Assembly (NCBI RefSeq): GCF_025354435.1
Contig: NZ_JANXMU010000032.1
Location: forward strand, 124,001-188,000
Direction of reading: 5' to 3'
Origin: Rhodoferax sp.
Lineage (GTDB): Bacteria; Pseudomonadota; Gammaproteobacteria; Burkholderiales; Burkholderiaceae_C
DNA length: 64,000 bases
Below the pieces are notes generated by a model, which worked only from the letters and a program-made list of their open reading frames with translations, ran no database searches and was not told the origin of the DNA. Below, piece by piece: positions 45,837-55,370 of the stretch; positions within the stretch are counted from its first letter, which is position 1; the number at the start of each line of letters is the position of its first letter. The translations under genes were made by a program, and so were the position numbers.

Positions 45837-48206
45837 TTGAAAACTCTGCCCCACTCCCTCTACTTCAAAACGCGCCACTCTGCATGGGCCCTGTGGGGTG
45901 GCATGGCGCTCAGCGCCCTGGTGCTAGCTGGCTGTGCTGGCGACGGCGATAGCAACGGTGTCAACATCCAGGGCGTTGCCGCCACCGGTGCGGCCATGGC
46001 CAACGCCAGCGTGGTCGCCAAATGCACAGCGGGAACGGCATCGGGCAAAACAGCGGTCAACGGCAGCTATGCGCTGTTTGTGCCCAACGGTGCTTTCCCG
46101 TGTGCCATCGAAGTGTCGGATGGCAGCCGCAAGCTGCATTCGGTGGCGAACAGCAGCACACTCAGTGCGGTAGCCCATGCCACACCACTGACCGAGCAAC
46201 TGGTGGGTCAACTGTCTGCCGACACGGCGGCATTTTTTGACGGCTACAGCGCCACTACCGCGGCCAGCCTGAGCCCCAGCACTCTCAAGGCAGCGCAGGA
46301 TGCCGTGTTTGCGTCGCTGGCCGCCAATGGGCTGGCGGTGCCCAGCAGCCTGACCAATCTGCTGGAGGGCGCTCTGGTCGCCAAAACGAGTGCCCAAGCG
46401 GGCAACGACTACGACCAATTTCTGGACACCGTGGCCGCCAAGCCGGTCAACGTGAAAATGATTGCGCTGAACGATTTCCACGGCAACATCGAACCCACGT
46501 CAGAAACCAATGGCGGCTCGGTGGTACTGCCCAATGGCGGCTCGGGTCAGCGGGTGGCGGTGGGCGGAGCCGCCTACCTGGCCACCGTGGTGAAGAACCT
46601 GAAGGCCAAGAACCCCAACAACATCATGGTGGGCGCGGGCGACATGGTGGGTGCATCCCCATTTGCCTCCAGCATCACCCACGACGAAGCCAGCATCGAC
46701 GTGCTGAACCAGATCGGGCTGGAAGTGACATCGGTGGGCAACCACGAGTTTGACCACGGCATCGCCGAGCTCAAGCGCCAACAAAACGGCGGCTGCTACC
46801 CGGCATCGGGCAGCGTGGGTGTGGTGGGCAAAGACACCTGCCTGATCGACGGCAAGTTCCCCGGAGCCAAGTTCAAATACCTGACGGCCAACGTGGTGGA
46901 CACCGCCACCGGCAAGCCCATCTTGGCGGCCACTTACATCAAGCGCTTTGGTACCGTCAGCGTGGGATTCATTGGTCTGACGCTACAAGGCACATCGGCC
47001 CTGGTGGGCTCCACCGGCGTGGCCGGGCTGCGGTTTGACGAAGAATCGGCCACCATCAACCAGTACGCAGCCCAGCTCAAGGCCAACGGCATCACTGCCG
47101 TGGTGGTGCTGATCCACCAGGGTGGCCAAACCACCGCCACCACGGTCAACGACAAGACCTGCCCCGGCCTGAGCGGCGATATTCTGCCCATCATGGACAA
47201 GCTGAGCAGCAATGTGGACGTGGTGGTCAGCGGCCACACCCACCAGGAATATGTGTGCAACTACGCCGCCAAAGCCGCGGGTAAAAACATTTTGCTCACC
47301 TCCACCGGCTTTTACGGCGGTGCCGTGAGCGAAATCGACCTGACCCTGCAGCCCAGCAAGGGCATGGTGGCCTCGGTGGCCAACACGGTGCCGGTGATCC
47401 GTGCTGCCGGCAGCTACACGGTGGCGACCTCGAACAACACGGTCATCCCGACCGGGTTCACCGCCGTGGCCCGTGACACGGCCATCGACGCGCTGGTCAC
47501 CAAGTACGTGGCCATCTCCAAGATTGCCGGTTCGCAAGCCGTGGGCAGCATCACTGCCAGCATTACCCGCGCTTTCTTGCCCAATAGCACCACCCGCGAC
47601 GAAACCACCGAAGGTGCCATGGGCGACCTGCTGGCCGACACCTATCTGGCCGGTGTGCCCGGCGGCGCAGACTTTGCGCTGATGAACCCGGGCAGCGTGC
47701 GAGCCGATCTGGTCTATACCGGCACCGGTACCGTCACCTTCAGCGACCTGGCCACCATCGAACCCTTTGGCAACACGCTGGTGACGCTGAACCTGACCGG
47801 CGCGCAGATCGTGCGGCTGCTAGAGCAGCAATGGGAATCGCCCAACCACACCGCCAAAACCAACACCGCCACCGGTGCGGTAGGCCGCTTGCTGCTGCCG
47901 TCGCAGGGGCTGACCTATACCTACGACAACAACCAGCCCGCCGGTGCCGCCTCGGGCCAGGGCAACCGCATCGTGGCGGGCACCCTCAAGCTCCGTGGCG
48001 TGGCGATCGACCCGGCCAAGACCTACAAGATCGCGACCAACAGCTTCCTGGGCACTGGCACCGGTGGTGACAACTTCACGGTGATGGCCACCCAGGGCAG
48101 CAACATCCTGGACACCAAAGTGTTGGACCTGGATGCCTTCATTGCCTACATGGGAGCCCACTCGCCCGTAAGCCCGCCTGCCGCACGGATTACCCGGCTT
48201 AACTAG
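45837..48206 (+). CDS. Exported 5'-nucleotidase/UshA-type metallophosphatase
   Basis: 789 residues. Start TTG with AAGGA eight bases upstream. Signal peptide with lipobox 'LVLAGC', then a ~170-residue N-terminal region of unknown fold with a carboxypeptidase-regulatory-like feel. The metallophosphatase domain starts 'KMIALNDFHGNIEP' and has 'VGAGDMVGASPF', 'SVGNHEFDHG' and 'VVVSGHTHQEYVC'. The C-terminal 5-nucleotidase domain has 'MNPGSVRADLVYTG' and 'NSFLGTGTGGDNF'. It probably hydrolyses nucleotides or UDP-sugars outside the cell membrane. Confidence 0.92.
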   Translation: MKTLPHSLYFKTRHSAWALWGGMALSALVLAGCAGDGDSNGVNIQGVAATGAAMANASVVAKCTAGTASGKTAVNGSYALFVPNGAFPCAIEVSDGSRKLHSVANSSTLSAVAHATPLTEQLVGQLSADTAAFFDGYSATTAASLSPSTLKAAQDAVFASLAANGLAVPSSLTNLLEGALVAKTSAQAGNDYDQFLDTVAAKPVNVKMIALNDFHGNIEPTSETNGGSVVLPNGGSGQRVAVGGAAYLATVVKNLKAKNPNNIMVGAGDMVGASPFASSITHDEASIDVLNQIGLEVTSVGNHEFDHGIAELKRQQNGGCYPASGSVGVVGKDTCLIDGKFPGAKFKYLTANVVDTATGKPILAATYIKRFGTVSVGFIGLTLQGTSALVGSTGVAGLRFDEESATINQYAAQLKANGITAVVVLIHQGGQTTATTVNDKTCPGLSGDILPIMDKLSSNVDVVVSGHTHQEYVCNYAAKAAGKNILLTSTGFYGGAVSEIDLTLQPSKGMVASVANTVPVIRAAGSYTVATSNNTVIPTGFTAVARDTAIDALVTKYVAISKIAGSQAVGSITASITRAFLPNSTTRDETTEGAMGDLLADTYLAGVPGGADFALMNPGSVRADLVYTGTGTVTFSDLATIEPFGNTLVTLNLTGAQIVRLLEQQWESPNHTAKTNTATGAVGRLLLPSQGLTYTYDNNQPAGAASGQGNRIVAGTLKLRGVAIDPAKTYKIATNSFLGTGTGGDNFTVMATQGSNILDTKVLDLDAFIAYMGAHSPVSPPAARITRLN

Positions 48207-48219
48207 CAGGCCCTGCGGA

Positions 48220-48711
48220 ATGCCCCGTCAAAAGCTTCTTGTGTGCGCCCTGCTGTGGGCCCTGCCCTGCCACGCCCTGTGGGCCCACGCTCTGACCGAA
48301 AAAGAGCGCCAAACCGTGGCCGACGGGGCCCAGCAAGCGCAAACCAGTTGCTACAAAACCATCTACCGCGACACCAACGCCTACAGCCAGTGCATGCGTG
48401 ACCTGGTGGAGCCGGAAAAGCGCAGCTCCTACAAACGCCTGGGCGCGGAGTACTTTGCCTATGTGGGCGCAATGGCCTATGTACGGGTGAGCCAAGCGGG
48501 TGCCGAGCAGGCGGCGGTCGAGTTCTTGCAAAAATACCGCAGCACCCAAAAACGCTTGGGCGTGGAAGACGAGGCCTTGTGCGCCACCGTGCCGGGCAAC
48601 TGCACGGTGCGCATCGCGCAAAGCAAGGCGATGGAGGCCGCACCGCCCAAGGCACCGGCCATGGGTGTGCAATGCCTGGGCGGCGTGTGCCGCATTGCGC
48701 CCAAAGAATAA
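48220..48711 (+). CDS. Exported hypothetical protein
   Basis: 163 residues. The signal peptide 'MPRQKLLVCALLWALPCHALWA' is followed by a helical region with paired cysteines ('TSCYKTIYRDTNAYSQC'). A second cysteine set is near the C-terminus ('LCATVPGNC', 'QCLGGVC'), so disulfides are likely. It begins 14 bp after the nucleotidase gene and probably shares its transcript. No domain recognised. Confidence 0.75.
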   Translation: MPRQKLLVCALLWALPCHALWAHALTEKERQTVADGAQQAQTSCYKTIYRDTNAYSQCMRDLVEPEKRSSYKRLGAEYFAYVGAMAYVRVSQAGAEQAAVEFLQKYRSTQKRLGVEDEALCATVPGNCTVRIAQSKAMEAAPPKAPAMGVQCLGGVCRIAPKE

Positions 48712-48717
48712 GCGCCA

Positions 48718-48784
48718 TGCTCTTGTTATAAAAAGCATAGCGCTATGTGTAGGCAGTACCTACGCTAGATGGCAATTTAATGCC
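48718..48784 (-). repeat. R1 repeat, degenerate copy
   Basis: 'gcatagcgctatgtgtaggc' and 'agtacctacgctaga' plus AT-rich ends fill the gap between convergent genes. Assigned to R1 by the central inverted arms GTAGG...CCTAC. Confidence 0.5.
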
Positions 48785-49423
48785 TTAAATCAGCTTGACG
48801 CCGGTTTGGGCTTGCAGGTCTTCCAGGGTGACGCCGGGGGCCATTTCCACCACTTTCAGGCCAGCGGGAGTGACGTCCATCACGGCCAGGTCGGTGATGA
48901 TGCGGTCCACCACGCCCACGCCGGTCAGCGGCAAGGTGCAGTTGGGCAGAATTTTCAGGTCGGTGGTGCCATCGCGCTTCTTGGCAACGTGCTCCATCAG
49001 CACGATGACGCGCTTCACACCCGCCACCAGGTCCATCGCGCCGCCCATGCCCTTAACCATCTTGCCGGGAATCATCCAGTTGGCCAGGTCGCCTTTTTCG
49101 CTGACCTGCATGGCTCCCAGAATGCTCAGGTTGACCTTGCCGCCACGGATCATGGCAAAGCTGTCGTGGCTGCCAAAAATGGACGAGCCAGGCAGCGTGG
49201 TCACGGTTTGCTTGCCCGCGTTGATCAGGTCGGCATCGACCTGGTCTTCGGTAGGGAACGGGCCGATGCCGAGCATGCCGTTTTCGCTTTGCAGCCACAC
49301 CTCTTTGTCGGCGGGCACATGGTTGGCCACCAGCGTGGGGATGCCGATGCCCAGGTTCACATAAAAGCCGTCTTCCAGCTCCAGGGCCGCGCGGGCCGCC
49401 ATTTGGTCTTGGTTCCAGGCCAT
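48785..49423 (-). CDS. scoB: 3-oxoacid CoA-transferase subunit B
   Basis: 212 residues of the CoA-transferase family I beta subunit. The catalytic glutamate lies in '[13 protein letters not shown]'. '[13 protein letters not shown]' and '[15 protein letters not shown]' are family motifs. With ScoA it moves CoA from succinyl-CoA to a 3-oxoacid such as acetoacetate or 3-oxoadipate. One base separates it from scoA upstream. Because the window has an aromatic pathway, 3-oxoadipate (PcaIJ role) is a possible substrate, but the 4,5-cleavage route does not make it. Confidence 0.93.
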   Translation of the reverse strand: MAWNQDQMAARAALELEDGFYVNLGIGIPTLVANHVPADKEVWLQSENGMLGIGPFPTEDQVDADLINAGKQTVTTLPGSSIFGSHDSFAMIRGGKVNLSILGAMQVSEKGDLANWMIPGKMVKGMGGAMDLVAGVKRVIVLMEHVAKKRDGTTDLKILPNCTLPLTGVGVVDRIITDLAVMDVTPAGLKVVEMAPGVTLEDLQAQTGVKLI

Positions 49424-49424
49424 A

Positions 49425-50261
49425 TCAGGCTCCTTTCACGGGTTGGGTTGGGGATGCGGCCGACACGTCCACCTTGGGGACGGCCAACTCTTCGGTGCTA
49501 ACTGCAGCAGCCAGTGCAATCACCGCCTGGGCTTCCACCTTGGCGGCAATCGGATCCACTGCAGCCGAGGCCGACAGGGTGCGCTTTTCAATCCGCTTTT
49601 CGGGGTTGGCATTGAGCACGATGCGGTGCACGTAAATGCCGGGCAGGTGCACCTGGTCGGGCACCATGCTGCCGGTCTCCACGATTTCTTCCACTTCCAC
49701 AATACAGATCTTGCCCGCCATGGCGACGGCAGGGTTGAAGTTGCGGGCCGTCAGGCGGAACTGCAGGTTGCCGGACTTGTCGGCGCGGAAGGCTTTGACC
49801 AGCGACACCTCGGGCACCAAAGAGCGCTCCATCACATAGGTTTGGCCGTCGAATTCGCGCAGTTCCTTGCCCTCGGCCACCAGGGTGCCGACACCGGTTT
49901 TGGTGAAAAAGGCCGGAATGCCCGCGCCACCGGCGCGCAGCTTTTCGGCCAGCGTGCCCTGGGGGGTGAATTCGAGTTGCAGTTCACCCGCCAGGTACTG
50001 GCGCTCGAATTCTTTGTTTTCACCGACGTAGCTGGAGATCATTTTCTTGATCTGCCGCGTCTCCAGCAGCTTGCCCAGGCCAAAGCCGTCGACACCTGCA
50101 TTGTTGGAGATCACCGTCAGGTCTTTCACGCCGGAATCGCGCAGTGCGTCGATCAGCGCTTCAGGGATGCCGCACAGGCCGAAACCGCCCACGGCCATGA
50201 GTTGGCCGTCTTGCACAACGCCTTCGAGTGCCTCGGCGGCAGAGGGGAAAATTTTGTTCAC
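49425..50261 (-). CDS. scoA: 3-oxoacid CoA-transferase subunit A
   Basis: 278 residues from GTG 50261 with GGAG six bases upstream. '[19 protein letters not shown]' and '[16 protein letters not shown]' are the typical alpha-subunit motifs. The family is usually about 235 residues; here a ~45-residue Ala/Val-rich C-terminal tail follows the core ('[18 protein letters not shown]'), which may be a flexible extension. Forms the transferase with ScoB. Confidence 0.92.
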   Translation of the reverse strand: MNKIFPSAAEALEGVVQDGQLMAVGGFGLCGIPEALIDALRDSGVKDLTVISNNAGVDGFGLGKLLETRQIKKMISSYVGENKEFERQYLAGELQLEFTPQGTLAEKLRAGGAGIPAFFTKTGVGTLVAEGKELREFDGQTYVMERSLVPEVSLVKAFRADKSGNLQFRLTARNFNPAVAMAGKICIVEVEEIVETGSMVPDQVHLPGIYVHRIVLNANPEKRIEKRTLSASAAVDPIAAKVEAQAVIALAAAVSTEELAVPKVDVSAASPTQPVKGA

Positions 50262-50338
50262 ACAGTTCTCCGGTTAAAAGATCAAGCGCAACGATACTAC
50301 CTATTCAGCTACGTAGTTTTTCGTAAAGGGTTTTTCCG

Positions 50339-50905
50339 ATGGCAACCGCAACCGGGGTGGATTACGCACTGGCGTTTGCATTGGCGCCGGTGGGCCTGGT
50401 GGTGTCGCGCAACCGCGCCATTGTGGACTGCAACCAGCACCTGTGCGAGATGTTTGGGGCCGACCGCGACCAGCTCATCGGCCAGTCTTTCCAGGTGCTG
50501 TACCCCACCGCCGTGGAGTTTGAGCGCACGGGGGCCCGCATCGCGCTGACCATGGATGCCAAGGGCCATTACGCCGATGACCGCATCATGCAGCGCGTGG
50601 GCGGGCGGCTCCAGGGCGAGGCTTTCTGGTGCCACGTGATGGGCCGCGCCTTTGACCGCAACGCGCCACACGCCGCCGGGGTGTGGAGCTTTGAAGACCT
50701 GTCTTCGCGCCGCCCGGTGCAGGCCGCCTTGACCCCGCGCGAGCGCGAGGTGGCCGCCCACGTGATGACCGGCCTGACCTCGAAAGAAATCGCCAAACTG
50801 CTGGGCATCAGCCACCGCACGGTGGAAATCTACCGGGCGGGGCTGATGCGCAAGTACAAAGCCTCTACCACCGCCGATTTGGCGCAGCGCTTGCTGGGTG
50901 GGTAG
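50339..50905 (+). CDS. PAS-LuxR transcriptional regulator
   Basis: 188 residues. N-terminal PAS domain (about 8-120: 'PVGLVVSRNRAIVDCNQHLCEMFGADRDQLIGQSF'). The C-terminal LuxR HTH 'LTPREREVAAHVMTGLTSKEIAKLLGISHRTVEIYRAGLMRKY' is canonical. It is divergent from scoAB with 77 bp between starts and is therefore the likely regulator of that operon. The PAS ligand is unknown. Confidence 0.87.
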   Translation: MATATGVDYALAFALAPVGLVVSRNRAIVDCNQHLCEMFGADRDQLIGQSFQVLYPTAVEFERTGARIALTMDAKGHYADDRIMQRVGGRLQGEAFWCHVMGRAFDRNAPHAAGVWSFEDLSSRRPVQAALTPREREVAAHVMTGLTSKEIAKLLGISHRTVEIYRAGLMRKYKASTTADLAQRLLGG

Positions 50906-50972
50906 ATTTAAGAAAAATCGGCCTCTAGCGTATATTCCACCTGTGCAAGCAGCTATACAATACATAGCAAAT
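50904..50972 (+). repeat. R1 repeat copy
   Basis: Begins at the PAS-LuxR stop: 'agatttaagaaaaatcggcc', 'tctagcgtatattccacct', then diverged 'gtgcaagcagctatac' and 'atagcaaat'. Left half nearly identical to the 18.2 kb copy. Confidence 0.85.
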
Positions 50973-50989
50973 CAATCTCTGAGATTTTT

Positions 50990-51250
50990 ATGAGCAGCCT
51001 GGGCCTGACGCGCGACAAGATCTATAAAACCGTGGCCCGCCAGCTGCATGGCGTGGTGCCCTGCTGGGTGTGCGGTGAACACGTGCTGCCCGCCGCGGCC
51101 ACGCTAGAGCACATCCAGCCCCTGAGCGAGGGCGGCAACAGCCACGTGAAGAACCTGGCCATCAGCCACGATGTGTGCAACAACCAGCGCCATGCCACGG
51201 GCGTGGTGCCGGTATCGACCGCGCTGCCCGGAAAGGTGCAGCGGGGCTAG
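50990..51250 (+). CDS. Small HNH-endonuclease-like protein
   Basis: 86 residues. Zinc-type cysteines 'CWVCGE' and later 'CNNQRH' flank 'LEHIQPLSEGGNSHVKNLAI', the His-Asn-His core of the HNH fold. Start ATG follows an R1 repeat. Stand-alone small HNH proteins may be nickases or remnants; no restriction or phage genes are nearby. Its TAG and the convergent TAG of the GGDEF gene share the palindrome CTAG. Confidence 0.8.
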   Translation: MSSLGLTRDKIYKTVARQLHGVVPCWVCGEHVLPAAATLEHIQPLSEGGNSHVKNLAISHDVCNNQRHATGVVPVSTALPGKVQRG

Positions 51251-52236
51251 CGTACGCCGCCAAACACCCCGCGCGCCACGGATTTGCGGCCCAGCTTGAC
51301 TTGTTCCATGGCGGCATCGGCGGCCTGGATGATCTGGTCTACGCTGCCGTTGCCGCCCAGCCGCAGCTGGATGCCAATGCTGGCCGTGCAGCGCACATGC
51401 AGCGCACCCACCGGGTAATCGCGCTCCAGCATGTCCCAGATTTTGTCGGCCACGGCGTTCACGTGGTGGGCCGCAGAGGGCTCCTTGCCGCCCAAGTCTT
51501 CCAGCAGCACCACGAATTCATCGCCACGCACCCGGGCCACGGTGTCGTTTTGCCGGATGGCGGCCATCAGCCGCACCGACACTTCTACCAGCACCTGGTC
51601 GCCCACCGTGCGGCCATGCACGCTGTTAACGGCTTTGAAGTTGTCCAGATCAACGTACAGCACCGCAAAGTAAGTGCGCTGCCGACCACTGTTGAGCTGT
51701 GCCCGCCAAATCCGGTCGCGCAGCAGCCGCCAGTTGGGCAGGCCGGTCAGGGCATCGTTGAACGCCATGGACTGGATCAGTTCGGCCGACACCTGCTGGC
51801 GCGTGGTGTCGCGCACTACCCGCGCCACGCCGGTCCGCCGCCCCTTGGCATCCACCAGGGCCACCAGGGCGATGGATACCGGCACCAGGTTGCCATTCTG
51901 GTGCAGGCGCACGGTATCCAGGGTCTGCACGGCGGTGCCCAAAGCCTCCAGCAGTGCGTCTTCCTCCCATTGGCGGTCGGGGGGGATGAGGCGCTGCAGC
52001 GTCTGCCCCAGCATTTGCTGGGCGGTGTAGCCAAACATGGCCTCGGCTTTGGGGCTCCAGCTGCGCACCGTACCGTCTGGGGCTTCAAAGCTGATGGCAT
52101 CTGTGGAGGCCAGAAGCAGCGCATCCAGACGCTGCTGCAGGTGGCCGATGCGTCTGCGGTAGACGGCGTACAGGCCGCCCCCCACCAGCAAGGCGGTCAA
52201 CAAAACCAGGGCTATGACAGAAGGCTGCAACTGCAT
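51247..52236 (-). CDS. PAS-GGDEF diguanylate cyclase-like protein
   Basis: 329 residues. One N-terminal transmembrane segment ('VIALVLLTALLVGGGLYAVY'), a PAS domain (about 40-155, 'STDAISFEAPDGTVRSWSPKAEAMFGY') and a GGDEF domain starting 'FNDALTGLPNWRLLRDRIW'. The signature reads 'ARVRGDEFVVLLE': RGDEF where GGDEF is usual. It would make c-di-GMP if still active. No EAL domain and no RxxD product-inhibition site identified. Confidence 0.87.
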   Translation of the reverse strand: MQLQPSVIALVLLTALLVGGGLYAVYRRRIGHLQQRLDALLLASTDAISFEAPDGTVRSWSPKAEAMFGYTAQQMLGQTLQRLIPPDRQWEEDALLEALGTAVQTLDTVRLHQNGNLVPVSIALVALVDAKGRRTGVARVVRDTTRQQVSAELIQSMAFNDALTGLPNWRLLRDRIWRAQLNSGRQRTYFAVLYVDLDNFKAVNSVHGRTVGDQVLVEVSVRLMAAIRQNDTVARVRGDEFVVLLEDLGGKEPSAAHHVNAVADKIWDMLERDYPVGALHVRCTASIGIQLRLGGNGSVDQIIQAADAAMEQVKLGRKSVARGVFGGVR

Positions 52237-52401
52237 GGAACCATCTTAGTGCCGATGCCGCCGTTTTGCCTACCGGCAGGGAATTACACCCAGTGCGGTT
52301 CACAGGCATCCCCGAATGGGTGCGCGGGGTGCCGAATCGACACCGAATAGGTGCACGGATCTTGTATATCAGTTGGCACAGTTTCTGCGTAATCCGTGGC
52401 A

Positions 52402-53208
52402 ATGACCACCGCCGCCGACATCAGTACCCGCATCATCGAAGCCGTGATGGCGCAAAAACTCGCCCCCGGTGCGCGCCTGGGCGAGCAGCCGCTGGCCATG
52501 CTGTTCGACTGCAGCCGCACCATCGTGCGCGAGGCACTCACCCGGCTGGCCGCACGCGGCATCGTCACAGTCAGCGCGCGCCGCGGCTGGTACGTGATTG
52601 AGCCCTCGCAAGACGAAGCCCGCGAGGCATTTGAGGCCCGCCGGGTGATCGAAACCGGCCTGATCCGTAGCCTGCAAGGTATTGAAAAGCCCGCCCTGAA
52701 GCGTCTCAAACAACACCTGAAGGAAGAGCAGGCGGCCATCAAGGGCAATGACGTGGGCACGCGCAGCTTCCTGCTGGGCGACTTCCATGTGTGCCTGGCC
52801 GAATGCCTGGGCAACAGCCTGCTGGCCGACACGCTGCGCGACTTCACCGCCCGCACCACGCTGATCGCCATGCTCTACCAGTACTCGCACAACGCCGAAC
52901 AGTCCTGCGAAGACCACGTGCAGATCGTCGCCGCCCTGGAAAAAGGCGACACCGCCCTGGCCGAAAAGCTCATGGCCGCCCACATTGGCACGGTGCAGCA
53001 GGCGCTGAGATTGCCGGTGGCCACCGACCCGCTGGCCCAACTGCGCGATGCCCTGGCCCCGGTAGGTGCCTCGGCCAAGGCAGCATCTGCGGCACAAGAC
53101 TTGCGTACAAGATCCCGAAAAGCCAAGCCCTTATTGGGCACTGACACGGGCGCTGGCATTGAATCGCCCCCCGACGACCCATCCACTTACCTAGGAGCCC
53201 TGCTATGA
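52402..53208 (+). CDS. GntR/FadR-type regulator of the amino-acid ABC operon
   Basis: 268 residues from ATG 52402 (MTTAADI). Winged HTH 'PLAMLFDCSRTIVREALTRLAARGIVTV' followed by an FCD ligand domain (about 80-215) with conserved polar and His residues ('GDFHVCLAECLGNSLL', 'HNAEQSCEDHVQI'). A ~45-residue basic, disordered tail. It overlaps the binding-protein gene by four bases (ATGA), so it is part of the same operon and probably autoregulates it. Confidence 0.88.
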   Translation: MTTAADISTRIIEAVMAQKLAPGARLGEQPLAMLFDCSRTIVREALTRLAARGIVTVSARRGWYVIEPSQDEAREAFEARRVIETGLIRSLQGIEKPALKRLKQHLKEEQAAIKGNDVGTRSFLLGDFHVCLAECLGNSLLADTLRDFTARTTLIAMLYQYSHNAEQSCEDHVQIVAALEKGDTALAEKLMAAHIGTVQQALRLPVATDPLAQLRDALAPVGASAKAASAAQDLRTRSRKAKPLLGTDTGAGIESPPDDPSTYLGALL

Positions 53209-54008
53209 CACTCTCGTCCACACCGACCCGCCGCCACTTCCAATCTGGCCTGGCCGCCATCGCCCTGCTCGCCAGCCTGGGTGCCCACGCCCAGACTGCC
53301 TTGGACGACGTGCTGAAGGCCAAAAAGATCACCATCGCCATCCTCACCGACTTCCCTCCCTACGGCTTTGTCGGTACCGACCTGAAGCCCCAGGGCCTGG
53401 ACATCGACATGGCCAACTACATCGCCACCAAGCTCGGCGTGGCGGTAGAACTGGCCCCCGTGACCAGCGCCAACCGCGTGGCCTACCTGCAGTCCAAAAA
53501 GGCCGACCTGGTGATCTCGTCGATAGGCAAAAACGCCGAACGCGAAAAAGTCATCGACTTCACTGTTGCCTACTCGCCCTTCTTCCAGGCGGTGTTTGCC
53601 GCCAAGACCATGAGCATCAAAAGCTTTGCCGATCTGGCAGGCAAGTCGGTGGGCGTGACCCGCGGCGCGATCGAAGACCAGGAGCTGACCAAGCTGGCCC
53701 CGTCGGGCACCGACATCAAGCGCTTTGAAGACAACAACGTCACCGTCTCGTCCTTCGTCTCCGGCCAGGTGCAGGTGATTGCCACCGGCGCGTCGGTGGC
53801 GGGCAACCTGATGGCCAAGAACCCGCAATTGGGTGCCGAATACAAGCTGCTGCTGAAAGATTCGCCCAACTTCATCGGCGTGGCCAAGGGCGAAGACGCA
53901 CTGCGCGCCAAGGTCAACGAAATCATCATCGCCGCCAAAAAATCCGGCGATATCGACAAGATGGCCGTCCGCTGGCTGGGCCGCCCCGCTGGCAATTTGC
54001 CTGAATAA
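53205..54008 (+). CDS. Amino acid ABC transporter substrate-binding protein
   Basis: 267 residues. A Tat-like N-terminus with 'TPTRRHFQSGLAAIALLASLGAHAQ', then a SBP_bac_3 domain: 'ITIAILTDFPPYGFVGTDLKPQGLDIDMANYIA' and 'KKADLVISSIGKNAEREKVIDFT'. It overlaps the GntR gene (ATGA). It delivers a polar amino acid or carboxylate to the permeases that follow. The downstream permease and ATPase genes are interrupted, so transport may be lost or reduced. Confidence 0.9.
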   Translation: MTLSSTPTRRHFQSGLAAIALLASLGAHAQTALDDVLKAKKITIAILTDFPPYGFVGTDLKPQGLDIDMANYIATKLGVAVELAPVTSANRVAYLQSKKADLVISSIGKNAEREKVIDFTVAYSPFFQAVFAAKTMSIKSFADLAGKSVGVTRGAIEDQELTKLAPSGTDIKRFEDNNVTVSSFVSGQVQVIATGASVAGNLMAKNPQLGAEYKLLLKDSPNFIGVAKGEDALRAKVNEIIIAAKKSGDIDKMAVRWLGRPAGNLPE

Positions 54009-54033
54009 ACCCACCGCCCACCGGAGCTGAGCC

Positions 54034-54705
54034 ATGCGCATCGCATTCGACTTCTACGCCGTACTGGAGCAGTGGCCGCTGCTGGCCAAGGGCATTGTCT
54101 GGACGCTGGGCCTGACGCTGATCGCCACGGTGATCGGCGCGGTGCTGGGTATCTCCTGCGCCTGGGTGCGCAGCCAGAATACGCGGGCTCCGCTGTGGCT
54201 GCAGGCGCTGGTGGGCGCGTGTGTGGAGCTGATCCGCAACACGCCGTTCATCGTGCAACTGTTCTTCATCTTCTTCGGCCTGCCCGCACTGGGCTTCAAG
54301 CTGTCGCCCGAGGTGGCCTCCATCCTGGCCATGGTGATCAACCTGGGGGCCTATGCCACCGAGATCATCCGCGCCGGCATCGATGCCACGCCCAAGGGCC
54401 AGATCGAAGCCGCCTCCAGCCTGGCGCTGAGCCAGATGCAGATCTTCACCCGGGTGGTGCTGCCGCCCGCCTTGAAGAAGGTCTGGCCCGCGCTGGTCAG
54501 CCAGATCATCATCGTCATGCTGGGCTCGGCGGTGTGCGGGCAAATCTCTACCGAAGAGCTGAGCTACGCCGCCAACCTGATCCAAAGCTGCAATTTCCGC
54601 GCGTTCGAGGCCTTCATCATCGCCACCGGCATTTACCTGGCGCTGTCGATGTCGGTGCGCAAGCTGCTGAACTGGCTGGGTCCGCGTTTTGTCTACGGTC
54701 GCTAA
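54034..54705 (+). CDS. Amino acid ABC transporter permease 1
   Basis: 223 residues of PAAT type. 'GIVWTLGLTLIATVIGAVLG' begins the membrane core. 'ELIRNTPFIVQLFFIFFGLP' and the EAA loop 'GQIEAASSLALSQMQIFTRVVLPPALKKV' are intact. It pairs with the next permease. Full length and undamaged. Confidence 0.92.
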   Translation: MRIAFDFYAVLEQWPLLAKGIVWTLGLTLIATVIGAVLGISCAWVRSQNTRAPLWLQALVGACVELIRNTPFIVQLFFIFFGLPALGFKLSPEVASILAMVINLGAYATEIIRAGIDATPKGQIEAASSLALSQMQIFTRVVLPPALKKVWPALVSQIIIVMLGSAVCGQISTEELSYAANLIQSCNFRAFEAFIIATGIYLALSMSVRKLLNWLGPRFVYGR

Positions 54706-54716
54706 GGACGCACACC

Positions 54717-55370
54717 ATGGTTGATTTCGCCATTTGGGATATTTTTCGCAACCTGCTGCTGGCGGCACGCTGGACGATAGGCTTGTCGCTGATGGCATTC
54801 ATCGGCGGCGGCATCGTCGGCGTACTGCTGCTGGTGGCTCGTCTGAGCCAGGTGCGCGGCACCGAGACGTTTGTGGTCGCCTACGTGCAGGTGTTCCAGG
54901 GCACGCCGCTGCTGATGCAGTTATTTTTGGCGTACTTTGGCATTGCGCTATTCGGCATCAACACCAGCGCCTGGGTGGCGGCGGCTGCCGCGCTCACGCT
55001 GTACACCAGCGCGTTTTTGACCGAGATCTGGCGCGGCTGCGTGGCCTCCATCCCCAAGGGGCAGTGGGAGGCCTCGGAAAGCCTGGCGCTGAACTTCGGT
55101 GAGCGGCTGCGCTACGTGGTGCTGCCCCAGGCCGTCAAGATCGCCATCGCGCCCACCGTAGTCTTCCTAGTGTAGGTAATCAAGGGCACGGCGCTGGCCT
55201 CGGTGATCGGTTTCATCGAGCTCACCAAGGCCGGCACCATGATCGCCAACGCAACTTTCAAGCCCTTCGTGGTCTATAGCTGCGTTGCTTTGATGTACTT
55301 CGCCCTGTGTTTCCCGGTCAGTTTTTACGCCAAATTGTTAGAGAGGAAGATGCATGCAGCCCGCCGCTAA
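54717..55370 (+). pseudogene. Amino acid ABC transporter permease 2 with internal amber codon
   Basis: Reading frame of ~217 codons starting MVDFAIWDIFRN, interrupted at 55173-55175 by TAG inside 'PTVVFLV*VIKGTALASVIGF'. Relatives have Gln here ('FLVQVIKGT'), so a single C-to-T change (CAG to TAG) explains it. Everything before and after, including the EAA loop and the last membrane segment, is intact and the 3' end overlaps the ATPase gene normally. Readthrough would restore the protein; without it, the last ~65 residues are lost. Confidence 0.88.

Noticed and set aside
48785-50261. scoAB as part of the protocatechuate pathway
   Set aside because: The 4,5-cleavage route gives pyruvate and oxaloacetate without a CoA-transferase step, and the genes are 35 kb away.
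50990-51250. HNH protein as sign of prophage or restriction system
   Set aside because: No integrase, capsid, methylase or tRNA-attached boundary nearby; it stands alone.
51247-51250. Shared CTAG stop of two convergent genes
   Set aside because: A compact but common arrangement of convergent genes; no special function implied.
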